DNA from: Deinococcus seoulensis
GTDB lineage: Bacteria; Deinococcota; Deinococci; Deinococcales; Deinococcaceae
Assembly (NCBI RefSeq): GCF_014648115.1
Contig: NZ_BMQM01000056.1
Location: forward strand, 1-15,352
DNA length: 15,352 nt
Direction of reading: 5' to 3'
Part shown: positions 7,466 through 15,270 of the stretch, piece by piece
How the letters are laid out: the number at the start of each line of letters is the position of its first letter
How positions within the stretch are numbered: the first letter of the stretch is position 1
Notes under the pieces: model-generated
Database searches by the model: none
What the model was told of the DNA's origin: nothing
The model's input: the letters and a program-made list of their open reading frames with translations, nothing else
Program-made: the position numbers and the translations under genes

Positions 7466-8737
7466 GTGGCGGCGCCCCGCAGCGCCGACGTGCAGCCCAT
7501 GTGGCGGCAGTTTCAACTGCTGCCGTTCACGGGCATGGCGCTGGGCATCAGCGTGACGCTGACCCTGACCATGGTCGTGTTCACGTACCTGCTGTTCCTG
7601 AACCTGTTCGCGCAGTCGTTCTCGCGGTCACTCGTGATCGTGCTGGGCGTGCTGGTGGTGGTCAGCCTGACGACCGTCCTGCTGACCGTCACGCAACTGA
7701 CCTACGTGACGGTCACTGCCCGGCAGGACCGGGACGTGGACGCCCAGCGGGCCGCGTGGCAGACCCGCTTCGACCGGTTCCTGGCAGGCGGCGAGGTCCC
7801 GCAGCACCTGAGCGCCCTGGCGCAGGACGAACTGCTGCAACGGCGCGAGGCGCAGGCGGACCACCCGGACTCGGCGCGACTGGCCGCCCTGTACGCCGGG
7901 CTGGGCCTGCGCGAACGTGACGAGGCACTCGCCCTGCGGCACCGCAACGGCACCACCCGCGCCCTGGCCCTGGAACGGCTGGTCCTGCTGCGCGACGACC
8001 GGACCCTGCCGGTCTTCCTGACGCTGCTGCGCGACGCGCGCGGCTCGCTGCGCAACCTCGCGCTGCTGGGAGCGGCCCGCGCGCTGTCCGTGCCGGGCGC
8101 ACCCATCCCGCCGGACCTGACGGGCGTCCTGACCTCCGGCGCGTTCTCCACGCAGCAGGTCCGCGAGGCGCTGTGCCTGATCGGCCCGCCCGCCGAGCCG
8201 CTGGTGCGCCACATGGCCGCCGACGCGCGGGACCGCTGGCGGGAACTGGCCGTGGACGCCGCCACCCGCCTGGACCCGCAGCGGTACGCGGACCTGGCCG
8301 ACACGCTGCTGCGCGACCCGACTCCCGGCGTGCGGGCCGGGGCGCTGCGCCTGTACGCGGGCGGCGCGCCCCTGCACCCCGGTATGCACGCGCTGGTGCT
8401 GGCGCAGGCGCAGGACCCCGCCTGGGCAGTGCGGGCCATGAGTGCGCAGGCCATGCGGGCGTTCGCGCAGCCGCCCACCGTGGTCCTGTGGCGGTTGCTG
8501 GGCGACCCGAACTGGTGGGTGCGTCAGCATGCCGCGCAGACCCTGGCCCGCAGCGAGGCGGGCCGCGCGGTCCTGGGCAGAGCGGTCACGGAACACCCGG
8601 ACCGCTTCGCGCGGGACATGGCCCGCACCGTGACCGCCGAGTTGACCGTGGCTGCCAACCTGACCGTGCCTGCCGGACCATCCGCGCCCGGTGTACCCCT
8701 GCCCGTGGAACCTGCGGGCGCGGCGGCACGCGCGTGA
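7466..8737 (+). CDS. Membrane-anchored HEAT-repeat protein
   Basis: Protein of 423 residues. Two hydrophobic spans (about 22-48 and 54-80) anchor it in the membrane. The rest is a cytoplasmic alpha-helical solenoid with HEAT-like repeats, seen as recurring helix pairs such as ALALERLVLLRDDRTLPVFL, SLRNLALLGAARAL, VREALCLIGPPAEPLVRHM and WAVRAMSAQAMRAF, then WWVRQHAAQTLARSEAG. The C-terminal 40 residues are Pro/Ala-rich. No enzymatic motif is visible; a scaffolding role for the glycosyltransferase is inferred. The GTG at 7466 has GGGAG upstream; an ATG at 7499 is an alternative. The stop overlaps the glycosyltransferase start as GTGA. Confidence 0.8.
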   Translation: MAAPRSADVQPMWRQFQLLPFTGMALGISVTLTLTMVVFTYLLFLNLFAQSFSRSLVIVLGVLVVVSLTTVLLTVTQLTYVTVTARQDRDVDAQRAAWQTRFDRFLAGGEVPQHLSALAQDELLQRREAQADHPDSARLAALYAGLGLRERDEALALRHRNGTTRALALERLVLLRDDRTLPVFLTLLRDARGSLRNLALLGAARALSVPGAPIPPDLTGVLTSGAFSTQQVREALCLIGPPAEPLVRHMAADARDRWRELAVDAATRLDPQRYADLADTLLRDPTPGVRAGALRLYAGGAPLHPGMHALVLAQAQDPAWAVRAMSAQAMRAFAQPPTVVLWRLLGDPNWWVRQHAAQTLARSEAGRAVLGRAVTEHPDRFARDMARTVTAELTVAANLTVPAGPSAPGVPLPVEPAGAAARA

Positions 8738-10152
8738 ACCTCACGGCCGTCGAGTTCATGTTCCTGGTGTACTTCGCGCTGATGAACGTCGGGTACGCCA
8801 TCGGCCTGACCACCACGGTGCGGCAACTGGCCCTCAGCATCCGGCGGCATCAGACGGTGCGGTTCGCGTCCCTGCTGACCCGCGACACGCACAAACCCAT
8901 CTCGCTGCTCGTCCCGGCCTTCAACGAGGAAGCCACCATCGAGGCCAGCGTGCGGTCACTGCTGAACCTCCGGTACCCGCAGTTCGAGGTGATCGTCGTC
9001 AGTGACGGCAGCCGCGACCGCACCCTGGAAGAACTGACCCTGCGCTTCGACCTGCACCCGGTCAGCATGGTCGTCCCGCTGACCATCCGCACGCAGGCGG
9101 TGCGCGCCACGTACCGCAGCGCCAGCGTGCCGCACCTGCTGGTGATCGACAAGGACAACGGCGGCAAGGCCGACGCGCTGAACGTCGCGTTGCAGTACGC
9201 CCGCTACCCGCTGTTCTGCGCGCTGGACGCCGACAGCCTGCTGGACGAGGAAGCGTTGCTGCGCGTCGCGCGGCGCTTCGCGGACGACGACGACCTGCTG
9301 GTCGTGGGCGGCACGGTCCGCCCCCTGAACGGCGCGGTCTTCCGGGGCGGGCAGATCGTGGACCTGACCCTGCCGCGCCGCGCCGTGGAACGCTTTCAGA
9401 TCGTGGAGTACATCCGCGCGTTCCTGGTGGGCCGCACCACCCTCAGCACCTACGGCCTGCTGCTGATCATCTCCGGGGCGTTCGGTCTGTTCCGCCGGGA
9501 CGTGGTCCTGCAGGTCGGCGGGTACGCGCACGACACGGTCGGCGAGGACATGGAACTGATCGTCCGGCTGCACCGCCACGCGCGCGAGCAGCGCCGCCCG
9601 TACGCCATCACGTACGTCATCGACCCGATCTGCTGGACGCAGGTGCCCGACACCTGGGGCCTGCTGCGGCGGCAACGGGACCGCTGGCAGCGCGGCCTGA
9701 TGGAAACCCTCTGGCGGCACCGGCGCATGTTCCTCAACCCCCGCTACGGCCGCATCGGTCTGGTCGCCATGCCGTACTACGTGTTCTTCGAGGCGCTGGC
9801 CCCCGTGATCGAACTGACCGGCTACCTGCTGGCCATCGGGCTGGTCCTGAGCGGCAAGTTCAGCGCGCCGTTCGTGGCGCTGTTCTTCCTGCTGGCCATC
9901 GCGTACGGCACCCTGATCTCCTTCAGCGCGCAGAGCGTCGAGGTATTCCTGCGGCAGCGCATCTCGCCGCCCGGCGACCGCCTGCGCCTGCTGCTGTTCG
10001 CGCTGCTGGACAACCTGGGGTTCCGGCAGTGGACGCTGATCATCCGCTTCTGGGCGACCCTGACCGGCCCGCTGCGCGCCGGACAGTGGGGGAAGCAGGA
10101 GCGGCGCCGCATCGACACCACCGACACCACCCCCGACCCCCCACCTTCATGA
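8734..10152 (+). CDS. Processive family-2 glycosyltransferase (polysaccharide synthase-like)
   Basis: Integral membrane glycosyltransferase of 472 residues, of the BcsA/PgaC/hyaluronan-synthase type. An N-terminal span (about 6-24) precedes the GT-A domain: PAFNEE at 61-66, VVSDGSRDRT with D91, DNGGKADALN at 141-150, metal-binding DAD at 165-167, GED with catalytic D272, and QRDRW at 314-318, the QxxRW signature of processive enzymes. C-terminal spans run from about 345 to 440. It should add sugars from a nucleotide donor to a growing chain and pass it across the membrane. The polymer cannot be named. No PilZ domain is seen, so direct cyclic di-GMP control is not evident. GTG at 8734 is chosen because it overlaps the upstream stop; frames further upstream are antisense-like noise over the HEAT gene. 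Confidence 0.93.
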   Translation: MNLTAVEFMFLVYFALMNVGYAIGLTTTVRQLALSIRRHQTVRFASLLTRDTHKPISLLVPAFNEEATIEASVRSLLNLRYPQFEVIVVSDGSRDRTLEELTLRFDLHPVSMVVPLTIRTQAVRATYRSASVPHLLVIDKDNGGKADALNVALQYARYPLFCALDADSLLDEEALLRVARRFADDDDLLVVGGTVRPLNGAVFRGGQIVDLTLPRRAVERFQIVEYIRAFLVGRTTLSTYGLLLIISGAFGLFRRDVVLQVGGYAHDTVGEDMELIVRLHRHAREQRRPYAITYVIDPICWTQVPDTWGLLRRQRDRWQRGLMETLWRHRRMFLNPRYGRIGLVAMPYYVFFEALAPVIELTGYLLAIGLVLSGKFSAPFVALFFLLAIAYGTLISFSAQSVEVFLRQRISPPGDRLRLLLFALLDNLGFRQWTLIIRFWATLTGPLRAGQWGKQERRRIDTTDTTPDPPPS

Positions 10153-10205
10153 AGTCCGTGCCGGCCGCCCGCCCCGCAACGCCCACCTCCCGGACCGCGT
10201 ACTGA
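10149..10205 (+). CDS. Possible 18-residue ORF coupling glycosyltransferase and DUF1232 genes
   Basis: ATG at 10149 overlaps the glycosyltransferase stop (ATGA) and encodes MKSVPAARPATPTSRTAY, stopping at 10203-10205. GAGGAG overlaps that stop and lies immediately before the GTG of the DUF1232 gene. No homologue is recognised. It may be a coupling ORF that carries ribosomes to the next start, or chance. Confidence 0.3.
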   Translation: MKSVPAARPATPTSRTAY

Positions 10206-10210
10206 GGAGC

Positions 10211-10573
10211 GTGATTGCACGTATCCGTTCGGGCTGGCGCGACTCGCTGGCCCTGCTGTTCGCCCTCGGGGACCGCCGCACGCCCGCCGGGGCGAAACTC
10301 ATGGCGGCGCTGGCCGTCGCCTACGCCCTGCTGCCGCTGGACCTGCTGCCCGACCTGACCCCGCTACTGGGACTGGCGGACGACGTGCTGATCGTGCCCA
10401 CCCTGCTGGCCCTGGCCGCCCGCACCCTGCCCGAACCCGTCCTGACCGAGGCGCGCGGCCGGAGCCTGCGCGTGCAGCGCCGCCTGCCCTGGCTGATTCC
10501 CGCCGGGATCGCCGCCGCGCTGCTCCTCATGACGCTCGGCGGCTGGTTGCTGTGGCGGGCCGTGAGCGGCTAA
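10211..10573 (+). CDS. DUF1232 (YkvA-like) small membrane protein
   Basis: Protein of 120 residues with the DUF1232 pattern [20 protein letters not shown] and [18 protein letters not shown] (about residues 21-59), a hydrophobic region. It has one more membrane span at about 94-115. Family function is unknown. It is last in the TPR-HEAT-glycosyltransferase operon, which suggests a helper role in membrane polymer synthesis (inference). The start is unsettled: the GTG at 10211 keeps the conserved DRRTP block but its GAGGAG is only one base away; an internal ATG near 10301 would cut into the domain. Its stop codon TAA is the first triplet of a regulatory direct repeat for the next gene. Confidence 0.8.
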   Translation: MIARIRSGWRDSLALLFALGDRRTPAGAKLMAALAVAYALLPLDLLPDLTPLLGLADDVLIVPTLLALAARTLPEPVLTEARGRSLRVQRRLPWLIPAGIAAALLLMTLGGWLLWRAVSG

Positions 10574-10600
10574 CCACCCCTTAACCGCCCCGCGTACACT
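10571..10600 (+). promoter_or_regulatory. Promoter of the two-component operon with two 11-bp direct repeats
   Basis: TAACCACCCCT (10571-10581) and TAACCGCCCCG (10582-10592) are adjacent 11-mers agreeing at nine positions. The -10 box TACACT (10595-10600) follows after two bases, and the ATG at 10608 seven bases later. OmpR/PhoB-class regulators bind direct repeats with this period, so autoregulation by the encoded regulator is plausible. Confidence 0.45.
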
Positions 10601-10607
10601 GAGGTTC

Positions 10608-11270
10608 ATGAGACTGCTGCTGGTGGAGGACGACGCCCGGATCGCGCAGCCGACCGCCGAGGCGCTGCGGGAGGCCGGGTACGCCGTCACGTGGGCGCAG
10701 ACCGGCCCGGAGGGGCTGGAGGCGGCCGTGATGGGCGAGTTCCCGCTGGTGGTGCTGGACGTGATGCTGCCCGGCATGGACGGCTTTCAGGTGGCGCGTG
10801 AACTGCGTGAACAGGGTGTGGATTCGGCGGTGCTGTTCCTGACGGCGCGCGGTGAATTGAGTGACCGGGTGGAGGGCCTGGACCTGGGCGGGGACGCGTA
10901 CCTGGTCAAGCCGTTTGCGGTGCCGGAGTTGCTGGCGACGCTGCGGGCCCTGTCGCGCCGTGAGCGGGGGGCGGGGGCGCCGCGCGTGGCGTTCGGGGGT
11001 GGGCGCGGCGCGCTGGACACGGTGGCGCGCACGGTCGCCTGGGACGGCGCGGAGGTGGCCGTGACGGGCCGTGAGTACGCGTTGCTGGAGGCGCTGGCAC
11101 TGTCGCCCGAGCGGTGGTTCACGCGTGAGGACCTGATCGACCGGGTGTGGGGTCCGGAGTTCGGGGGCGAGGCGCGGATCGTGGACGTGTACGTGCGGTA
11201 CGTGCGGCGCAAACTGGCGCCCGAGGCGATCAGTTCCGAGCGTGGGCGCGGGTACCGCGTGGAACGCTGA
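10608..11270 (+). CDS. OmpR/PhoB-family response regulator
   Basis: Protein of 220 residues, typical length. Receiver domain: acidic pocket E7/D8/D9 (LLLVEDDA), phosphorylation site D51 ([13 protein letters not shown]), T79 (FLTARG) and K101 ([11 protein letters not shown]). The C-terminal winged helix (about 125-219) contains [27 protein letters not shown] and [13 protein letters not shown], then the wing GRGYRV. It is expected to activate or repress genes after phosphorylation by the kinase just downstream. The ATG at 10608 has a -10 box seven bases upstream and no Shine-Dalgarno, suggesting a leaderless message. It lies directly after the glycosyltransferase operon, which it may control. 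Confidence 0.95.
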   Translation: MRLLLVEDDARIAQPTAEALREAGYAVTWAQTGPEGLEAAVMGEFPLVVLDVMLPGMDGFQVARELREQGVDSAVLFLTARGELSDRVEGLDLGGDAYLVKPFAVPELLATLRALSRRERGAGAPRVAFGGGRGALDTVARTVAWDGAEVAVTGREYALLEALALSPERWFTREDLIDRVWGPEFGGEARIVDVYVRYVRRKLAPEAISSERGRGYRVER

Positions 11271-11278
11271 GGCGCGGC

Positions 11279-12691
11279 GTGCGGCTGACGTTGCGGGCGC
11301 GGCTGGCCTTGTGGGCGGCCCTGGCGACCGGGCTGGCCGTGGCGCTGGTTGCCGGCGGGTTGTTCTGGGCGGTGAACGGGTTCCTGCGGCAGGCGCAGGA
11401 GCAGCGGCTGCTGAGCGTGGTGGGGGCCGTGCAGGGCCGCGTGGAGAGCCTGCTGCGGTCCCCCGGTGACGGTGACGACCTGCTCGGGTCGCTGCTGGGC
11501 GTGGCGACCGTGTCGCAGGTAGACCTGGAACGCATTGCCGATGACGTGGACCGCCGGGGCGTGGAGGTCCGGGTGGTGGCCCCGCAGCCGGGCGGGCGCG
11601 GCGCGGCGCGGTCACTGGCGTCGGTGGGCACGCAGTCGTTCCCGCAGGACGTGCCGCTGGACCTGCGGGCCGGGCCGGGCGCGTACCTCAGCCGGGACGG
11701 CGAGCACCTGATCCTGGTGCGCGGCCTGCCGGGACGGAACGTGCAGTTGCAGGTGGCCGTGGACGCCCGCGCCCTGACCGACGCGCGCCGGGCGTTCGGG
11801 CAGGCGCTGACGGTGCTGCTGCCGCTGGCACTGCTGTTCTCGCTGCTGGTCGGGTGGGTGGTGGCGGGGCGGCTGCTGCGGCCGGTGCGGACGCTGGAGA
11901 ACGCGGCGCGGGCGGTGGGGGAGGGCGGGGACCTGCGCCGTCCGCTGCCCGGCGCGGGGCGCGGGGACGAACTGGCGCGGCTGGCGCTGACCATGCAGGA
12001 GGCGTTCACGCGACTGGCGGATGCCCGCGACCGCGAGCAGGGGTTCCTGCGGGCGGCCGCGCACGACCTGCGCTCGCCGCTGGCGGCCCTGACCGCGCGC
12101 GTGGAGGGCACCCTGGCCCGCGACCGGGACGCCGGGCGGTACCGCGCGGACCTGCGTGAGATCGGGACGGACATCACGCGGCTGTCCACGCTGGCCAACC
12201 ACCTGCTGCTGCTGGCCCGCGATCCGGGGGCGGTGCAGCGGGCGCCGGTGCCGCTGCTGGACCTCGCGGCGGACGCCGTGGACCGCGCCCGCGAACTGGA
12301 CCCGCTGGCCGACGTGGACCTCGCGGGCAGCGGGCCGGTCACGGTGCCGGGCGACCGGGTGCTGCTGGGGCAGGCCATCTGGAACCTGACCACCAACGCC
12401 GTGCGGCACGCGCCGCAGGCGACCGTGACCGTGACCGTGCGGGCCGTACCGGGCGGCGCGGCCGTCACCGTGCGCGACGACGGCCCCGGCGTGGACGCCG
12501 CGACCCTGGCGCGGCTGGGCGAGGCCTTCTACCGTCCGGATGCCAGCCGCGCGGCCGACGCGTCCGGGGTGGGCGGGCACGGGCTGGGGCTGGCGCTGGC
12601 GCGGCACGTGGCGACGCTGCACGGCGGCACGCTGGACCTGGACAGCGCGCCGGGGCGGGGGTTCACGGCCACGCTGCACCTGCCCGGCTGA
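11279..12691 (+). CDS. Sensor histidine kinase with HAMP domain
   Basis: Membrane sensor kinase of 470 residues. First span at about 11-33, an extracytoplasmic sensor region of about 140 residues without a recognised ligand fold, second span at about 175-197, then HAMP (198-250). The dimerisation domain has H262 in AAAHDLRSPLAAL. The ATPase domain has the N box (LGQAIWNLTTNAVRHAP, N373), G1 (RDDGPGVD, near 399-406), F box (AFYRPDASR) and G2 (GGHGLGLALA, near 432-441), so all catalytic boxes are intact. GTG at 11279 is chosen because TGAGGCG, overlapping the regulator's stop, stands at ribosome-binding distance; the pair is co-translated. Stimulus unknown. Confidence 0.95.
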   Translation: MRLTLRARLALWAALATGLAVALVAGGLFWAVNGFLRQAQEQRLLSVVGAVQGRVESLLRSPGDGDDLLGSLLGVATVSQVDLERIADDVDRRGVEVRVVAPQPGGRGAARSLASVGTQSFPQDVPLDLRAGPGAYLSRDGEHLILVRGLPGRNVQLQVAVDARALTDARRAFGQALTVLLPLALLFSLLVGWVVAGRLLRPVRTLENAARAVGEGGDLRRPLPGAGRGDELARLALTMQEAFTRLADARDREQGFLRAAAHDLRSPLAALTARVEGTLARDRDAGRYRADLREIGTDITRLSTLANHLLLLARDPGAVQRAPVPLLDLAADAVDRARELDPLADVDLAGSGPVTVPGDRVLLGQAIWNLTTNAVRHAPQATVTVTVRAVPGGAAVTVRDDGPGVDAATLARLGEAFYRPDASRAADASGVGGHGLGLALARHVATLHGGTLDLDSAPGRGFTATLHLPG

Positions 12692-12706
12692 CCGGGCTGA
12701 GCCGGG
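12683..12706 (+). terminator. Weak hairpin at the end of the kinase gene
   Basis: CCCGGCT (12683-12689) pairs with AGCCGGG (12700-12706) across ten bases, including the kinase stop codon. There is no T-run, so factor-independent termination would be weak. Confidence 0.3.
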
Positions 12707-12749
12707 GCGCAGGCCTGCCGGGGTTCTGGGTGCCCGGCGGGTCGTCTGC

Positions 12750-12755
12750 TACGCT
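12750..12755 (+). promoter_or_regulatory. -10 box of the nucleotidyltransferase gene, leaderless type
   Basis: TACGCT lies eight bases before the ATG at 12764. The gap GGGCAGCA has no real ribosome-binding site. Confidence 0.45.
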
Positions 12756-12763
12756 GGGCAGCA

Positions 12764-13552
12764 ATGACAAAGGCGGATGCAACGCGCTGGAGCGCCGTGG
12801 TCCTGGGCGGCGGTGATCCGGGCGATCCCTTTGCGGCGGCGCACGGCGTGAAGGTCAAACCCCTGATTCCCGTGGCGGGCGAACCCATGGCCCTGCATGT
12901 CCTGCGTGCCCTGCGCGGCAGTGAGCGCGTGGCGCGCGTGGCGTACGTGGGTCCCATCACCCCGGCCCTGGAGGCGTTCGTGGACGCCCGCGTGACCGAT
13001 CACGGCACGCTGCTCAGCAACCTGGAGGCGGGCGTGGAGGCCCTGCGCGCCGCCGGGTTGCAGCCGGGCGAGCGGGTGCTGGTCGTCACGGCCGACGTGC
13101 CCATGCTGCGGCCCGACGAGATTCGCAGCGTGCTGGACAGCGCCCCGCTGGACGCTGGTCTGGTATACCCGGTCGTGCGGCGCGAGGTCTGCGAGGCCGC
13201 GTACCCCGGCGTGAAACGCACCTACGCGCGCCTGAAGGACGGCACGTTCACGGGCGGGAACCTGTTCATCCTGGACCCGGCGCTGATCGGGCAGTTCCTG
13301 CCGAGGCTGCGCGATGTCCTCGCGGCCCGCAAGGCCCCGCTGAAACTCGCGGGCCTGATCGGGCCGGGCGTGCTGCTGCGCCTCGTGACGGGCCGCCTGA
13401 CCGTCGCGGCGCTGGAGGCGAAGGTCTCGGCGCTGCTGGGCGTGAAGGCCCGCGCCCTGATCACCCCGCACGCCGCCGTGGGGACCGACGTGGACAAGGA
13501 CGCCGATCTGCTGCTGGCCGAGGCGGCCCTGAAGGGTGCGCCGCTGTCCTGA
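12764..13552 (+). CDS. MobA-like nucleotidyltransferase (NTP-transferase fold)
   Basis: Protein of 262 residues with a Rossmann-like NTP-transferase fold. The N-terminus has [10 protein letters not shown] then [14 protein letters not shown]32 corresponds to the conserved lysine, but the usual LxGGxGxR loop is altered: the arginine position is not seen and about ten extra residues separate the glycines from the lysine. VVTADVPML (D111) fits the metal-binding aspartate. [12 protein letters not shown] is also family-like. It should transfer a nucleotide to a phosphorylated acceptor such as a sugar phosphate or molybdopterin, but the substrate cannot be assigned. No molybdenum-cofactor genes are nearby. 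Residues 175-262 are an extra helical part not typical of MobA. Stand-alone gene with its own promoter. Confidence 0.75.
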   Translation: MTKADATRWSAVVLGGGDPGDPFAAAHGVKVKPLIPVAGEPMALHVLRALRGSERVARVAYVGPITPALEAFVDARVTDHGTLLSNLEAGVEALRAAGLQPGERVLVVTADVPMLRPDEIRSVLDSAPLDAGLVYPVVRREVCEAAYPGVKRTYARLKDGTFTGGNLFILDPALIGQFLPRLRDVLAARKAPLKLAGLIGPGVLLRLVTGRLTVAALEAKVSALLGVKARALITPHAAVGTDVDKDADLLLAEAALKGAPLS

Positions 13553-13656
13553 ACGGTCCCGGCGGCTTCCCGGGCGACCCTGGACCGCGTCCCAATCCCG
13601 AGTAAAAGGATCGGTTTTCTGCGCCTGAACGTCAAAAACCTGTGTTGCCTTTGCCC

Positions 13657-13685
13657 TTGCGGCGGTCCGCGCGGGTGTGCATACT
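13657..13685 (+). promoter_or_regulatory. Ferredoxin promoter
   Basis: TTGCGG (13657-13662), a 17-base spacer and CATACT (13680-13685) lie seven bases before the ATG at 13693. There is no Shine-Dalgarno, so the message is probably leaderless. Confidence 0.5.
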
Positions 13686-13692
13686 GTTCCCT

Positions 13693-13929
13693 ATGCCTCA
13701 CGTGATCGTAAGCCCCTGCATTGGCGTCAAGGACCAGGCCTGCACCGAAGTCTGCCCGGTGGAATGTATCTACGACGGCGGCGACCAGTTCCTGATCCAC
13801 CCCGACGAGTGCATCGACTGCGGCGCGTGCGTGCCCGCCTGCCCCGTCAGCGCCATCTTCCCCGAAGAGGACGTCCCCGGCGGCGAGGAAGATTTCATCG
13901 TCAAGAACCGCGTCCACTTCGGCCTGTAA
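13693..13929 (+). CDS. Seven-iron ferredoxin ([3Fe-4S][4Fe-4S])
   Basis: Soluble electron carrier of 78 residues, very like the Thermus seven-iron ferredoxin (MPHVI...PCIGVKDQ). C9, C17 and C50 are placed to bind a [3Fe-4S] cluster: the position that would complete a 4Fe site is Val in CIGV. C21, C40, C43 and C46 should bind the [4Fe-4S] cluster, and C25 is free as in the Azotobacter FdI family. It would shuttle electrons for oxidoreductases such as 2-oxoacid:ferredoxin enzymes or Fe-S assembly. The ATG at 13693 gives the standard N-terminus; an in-frame upstream extension has no support. It is monocistronic with a clear terminator. Confidence 0.96.
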   Translation: MPHVIVSPCIGVKDQACTEVCPVECIYDGGDQFLIHPDECIDCGACVPACPVSAIFPEEDVPGGEEDFIVKNRVHFGL

Positions 13930-13952
13930 ACGCCCACCGCCCGTTTCAGCTG

Positions 13953-13986
13953 CTCCCGCCCGGCCCCCGCGCCCGGCGGGAGTTTT
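13953..13986 (+). terminator. Intrinsic terminator after the ferredoxin gene
   Basis: CTCCCGCC (13953-13960) pairs with GGCGGGAG (13975-13982) over a 14-base loop, followed by TTTT. It starts 23 bases after the ferredoxin stop. Confidence 0.75.
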
Positions 13987-14001
13987 GCGCCCGGCGGGAG
14001 T
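13969..14001 (+). repeat. 15-bp direct repeat duplicating the terminator's right arm
   Basis: GCGCCCGGCGGGAGT occurs at 13969-13983 and again at 13987-14001, separated by three bases. The second copy could form an alternative, longer stem with the same left arm. Confidence 0.6.
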
Positions 14002-14046
14002 GTTCTGCTTGCCCCTCCGCTCTGCGCCCCCCAAACCTCCCACCCC

Positions 14047-14076
14047 TTGCCCTGTCTGCCCCGCCAGGGCTAGCAT
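14047..14076 (+). promoter_or_regulatory. Candidate corA promoter
   Basis: TTGCCC (14047-14052), an 18-base spacer and TAGCAT (14071-14076) predict a start near 14083. That leaves a leader of about 183 bases before corA, unlike the leaderless genes nearby. A 5' stem GCGCTGC/GCGGCGC (14082-14088 with 14107-14113) would form at its start. Confidence 0.4.
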
Positions 14077-14233
14077 GACCGGCGCTGCGCCCACACTCCG
14101 CCCGGAGCGGCGCGCCCCAGGAGGTGACAGACGTGAACCCCGAACCGCTGGACGCCGAACCGCCCAGTCCCAGCCTGCCCCGCACCGGACAGGCCACCCC
14201 GGTCACGCCCGCTCACTCCCTGGAGGTCGCGCC

Positions 14234-14265
14234 ATGCGCCACACACCCCCCGCAGGCCGCGCCGC

Positions 14266-14272
<7 letters not shown>
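14234..14272 (+). CDS. Possible 12-residue ORF ending on the corA start codon
   Basis: ATG at 14234 is preceded at seven bases by TGGAGG (14221-14226) and encodes MRHTPPAGRAAC. Its TGA (14270-14272) overlaps the beginning of corA (ATGCTGA), so a terminating ribosome would be placed to restart on corA. It lies in a third frame relative to the longer leader ORF and corA. Confidence 0.4.
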
Positions 14273-15201
<929 letters not shown>

Positions 15202-15203
15202 GG

Positions 15204-15270
15204 GGTTGATGGTGAATGGTTGATGGTTGATGGAAGGAGCGACCCCTCCATCAACCATCAACGTTCAACC
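15204..15270. repeat. Heptamer tandem repeats forming a 16-bp perfect inverted repeat
   Basis: The left arm is GGTTGAT, GGTGAAT, GGTTGAT, GGTTGAT, GGA (15204-15234). The right arm mirrors it with ATCAACC-type units (15247-15270). The inner 16 bp (15219-15234 with 15247-15262) pair perfectly around a 12-base loop. It starts two bases after the corA stop, and TTTTT (15279-15283) follows at a distance. It may terminate corA and may be a dispersed genomic repeat. Confidence 0.75.

Noticed and set aside
8173..8733. N-terminal extension of the glycosyltransferase over the HEAT gene
   Set aside because: The extension is an Arg/Ala/Gly-rich out-of-frame translation of HEAT-coding DNA; the GTG at 8734 overlapping the stop gives a natural membrane-span start.
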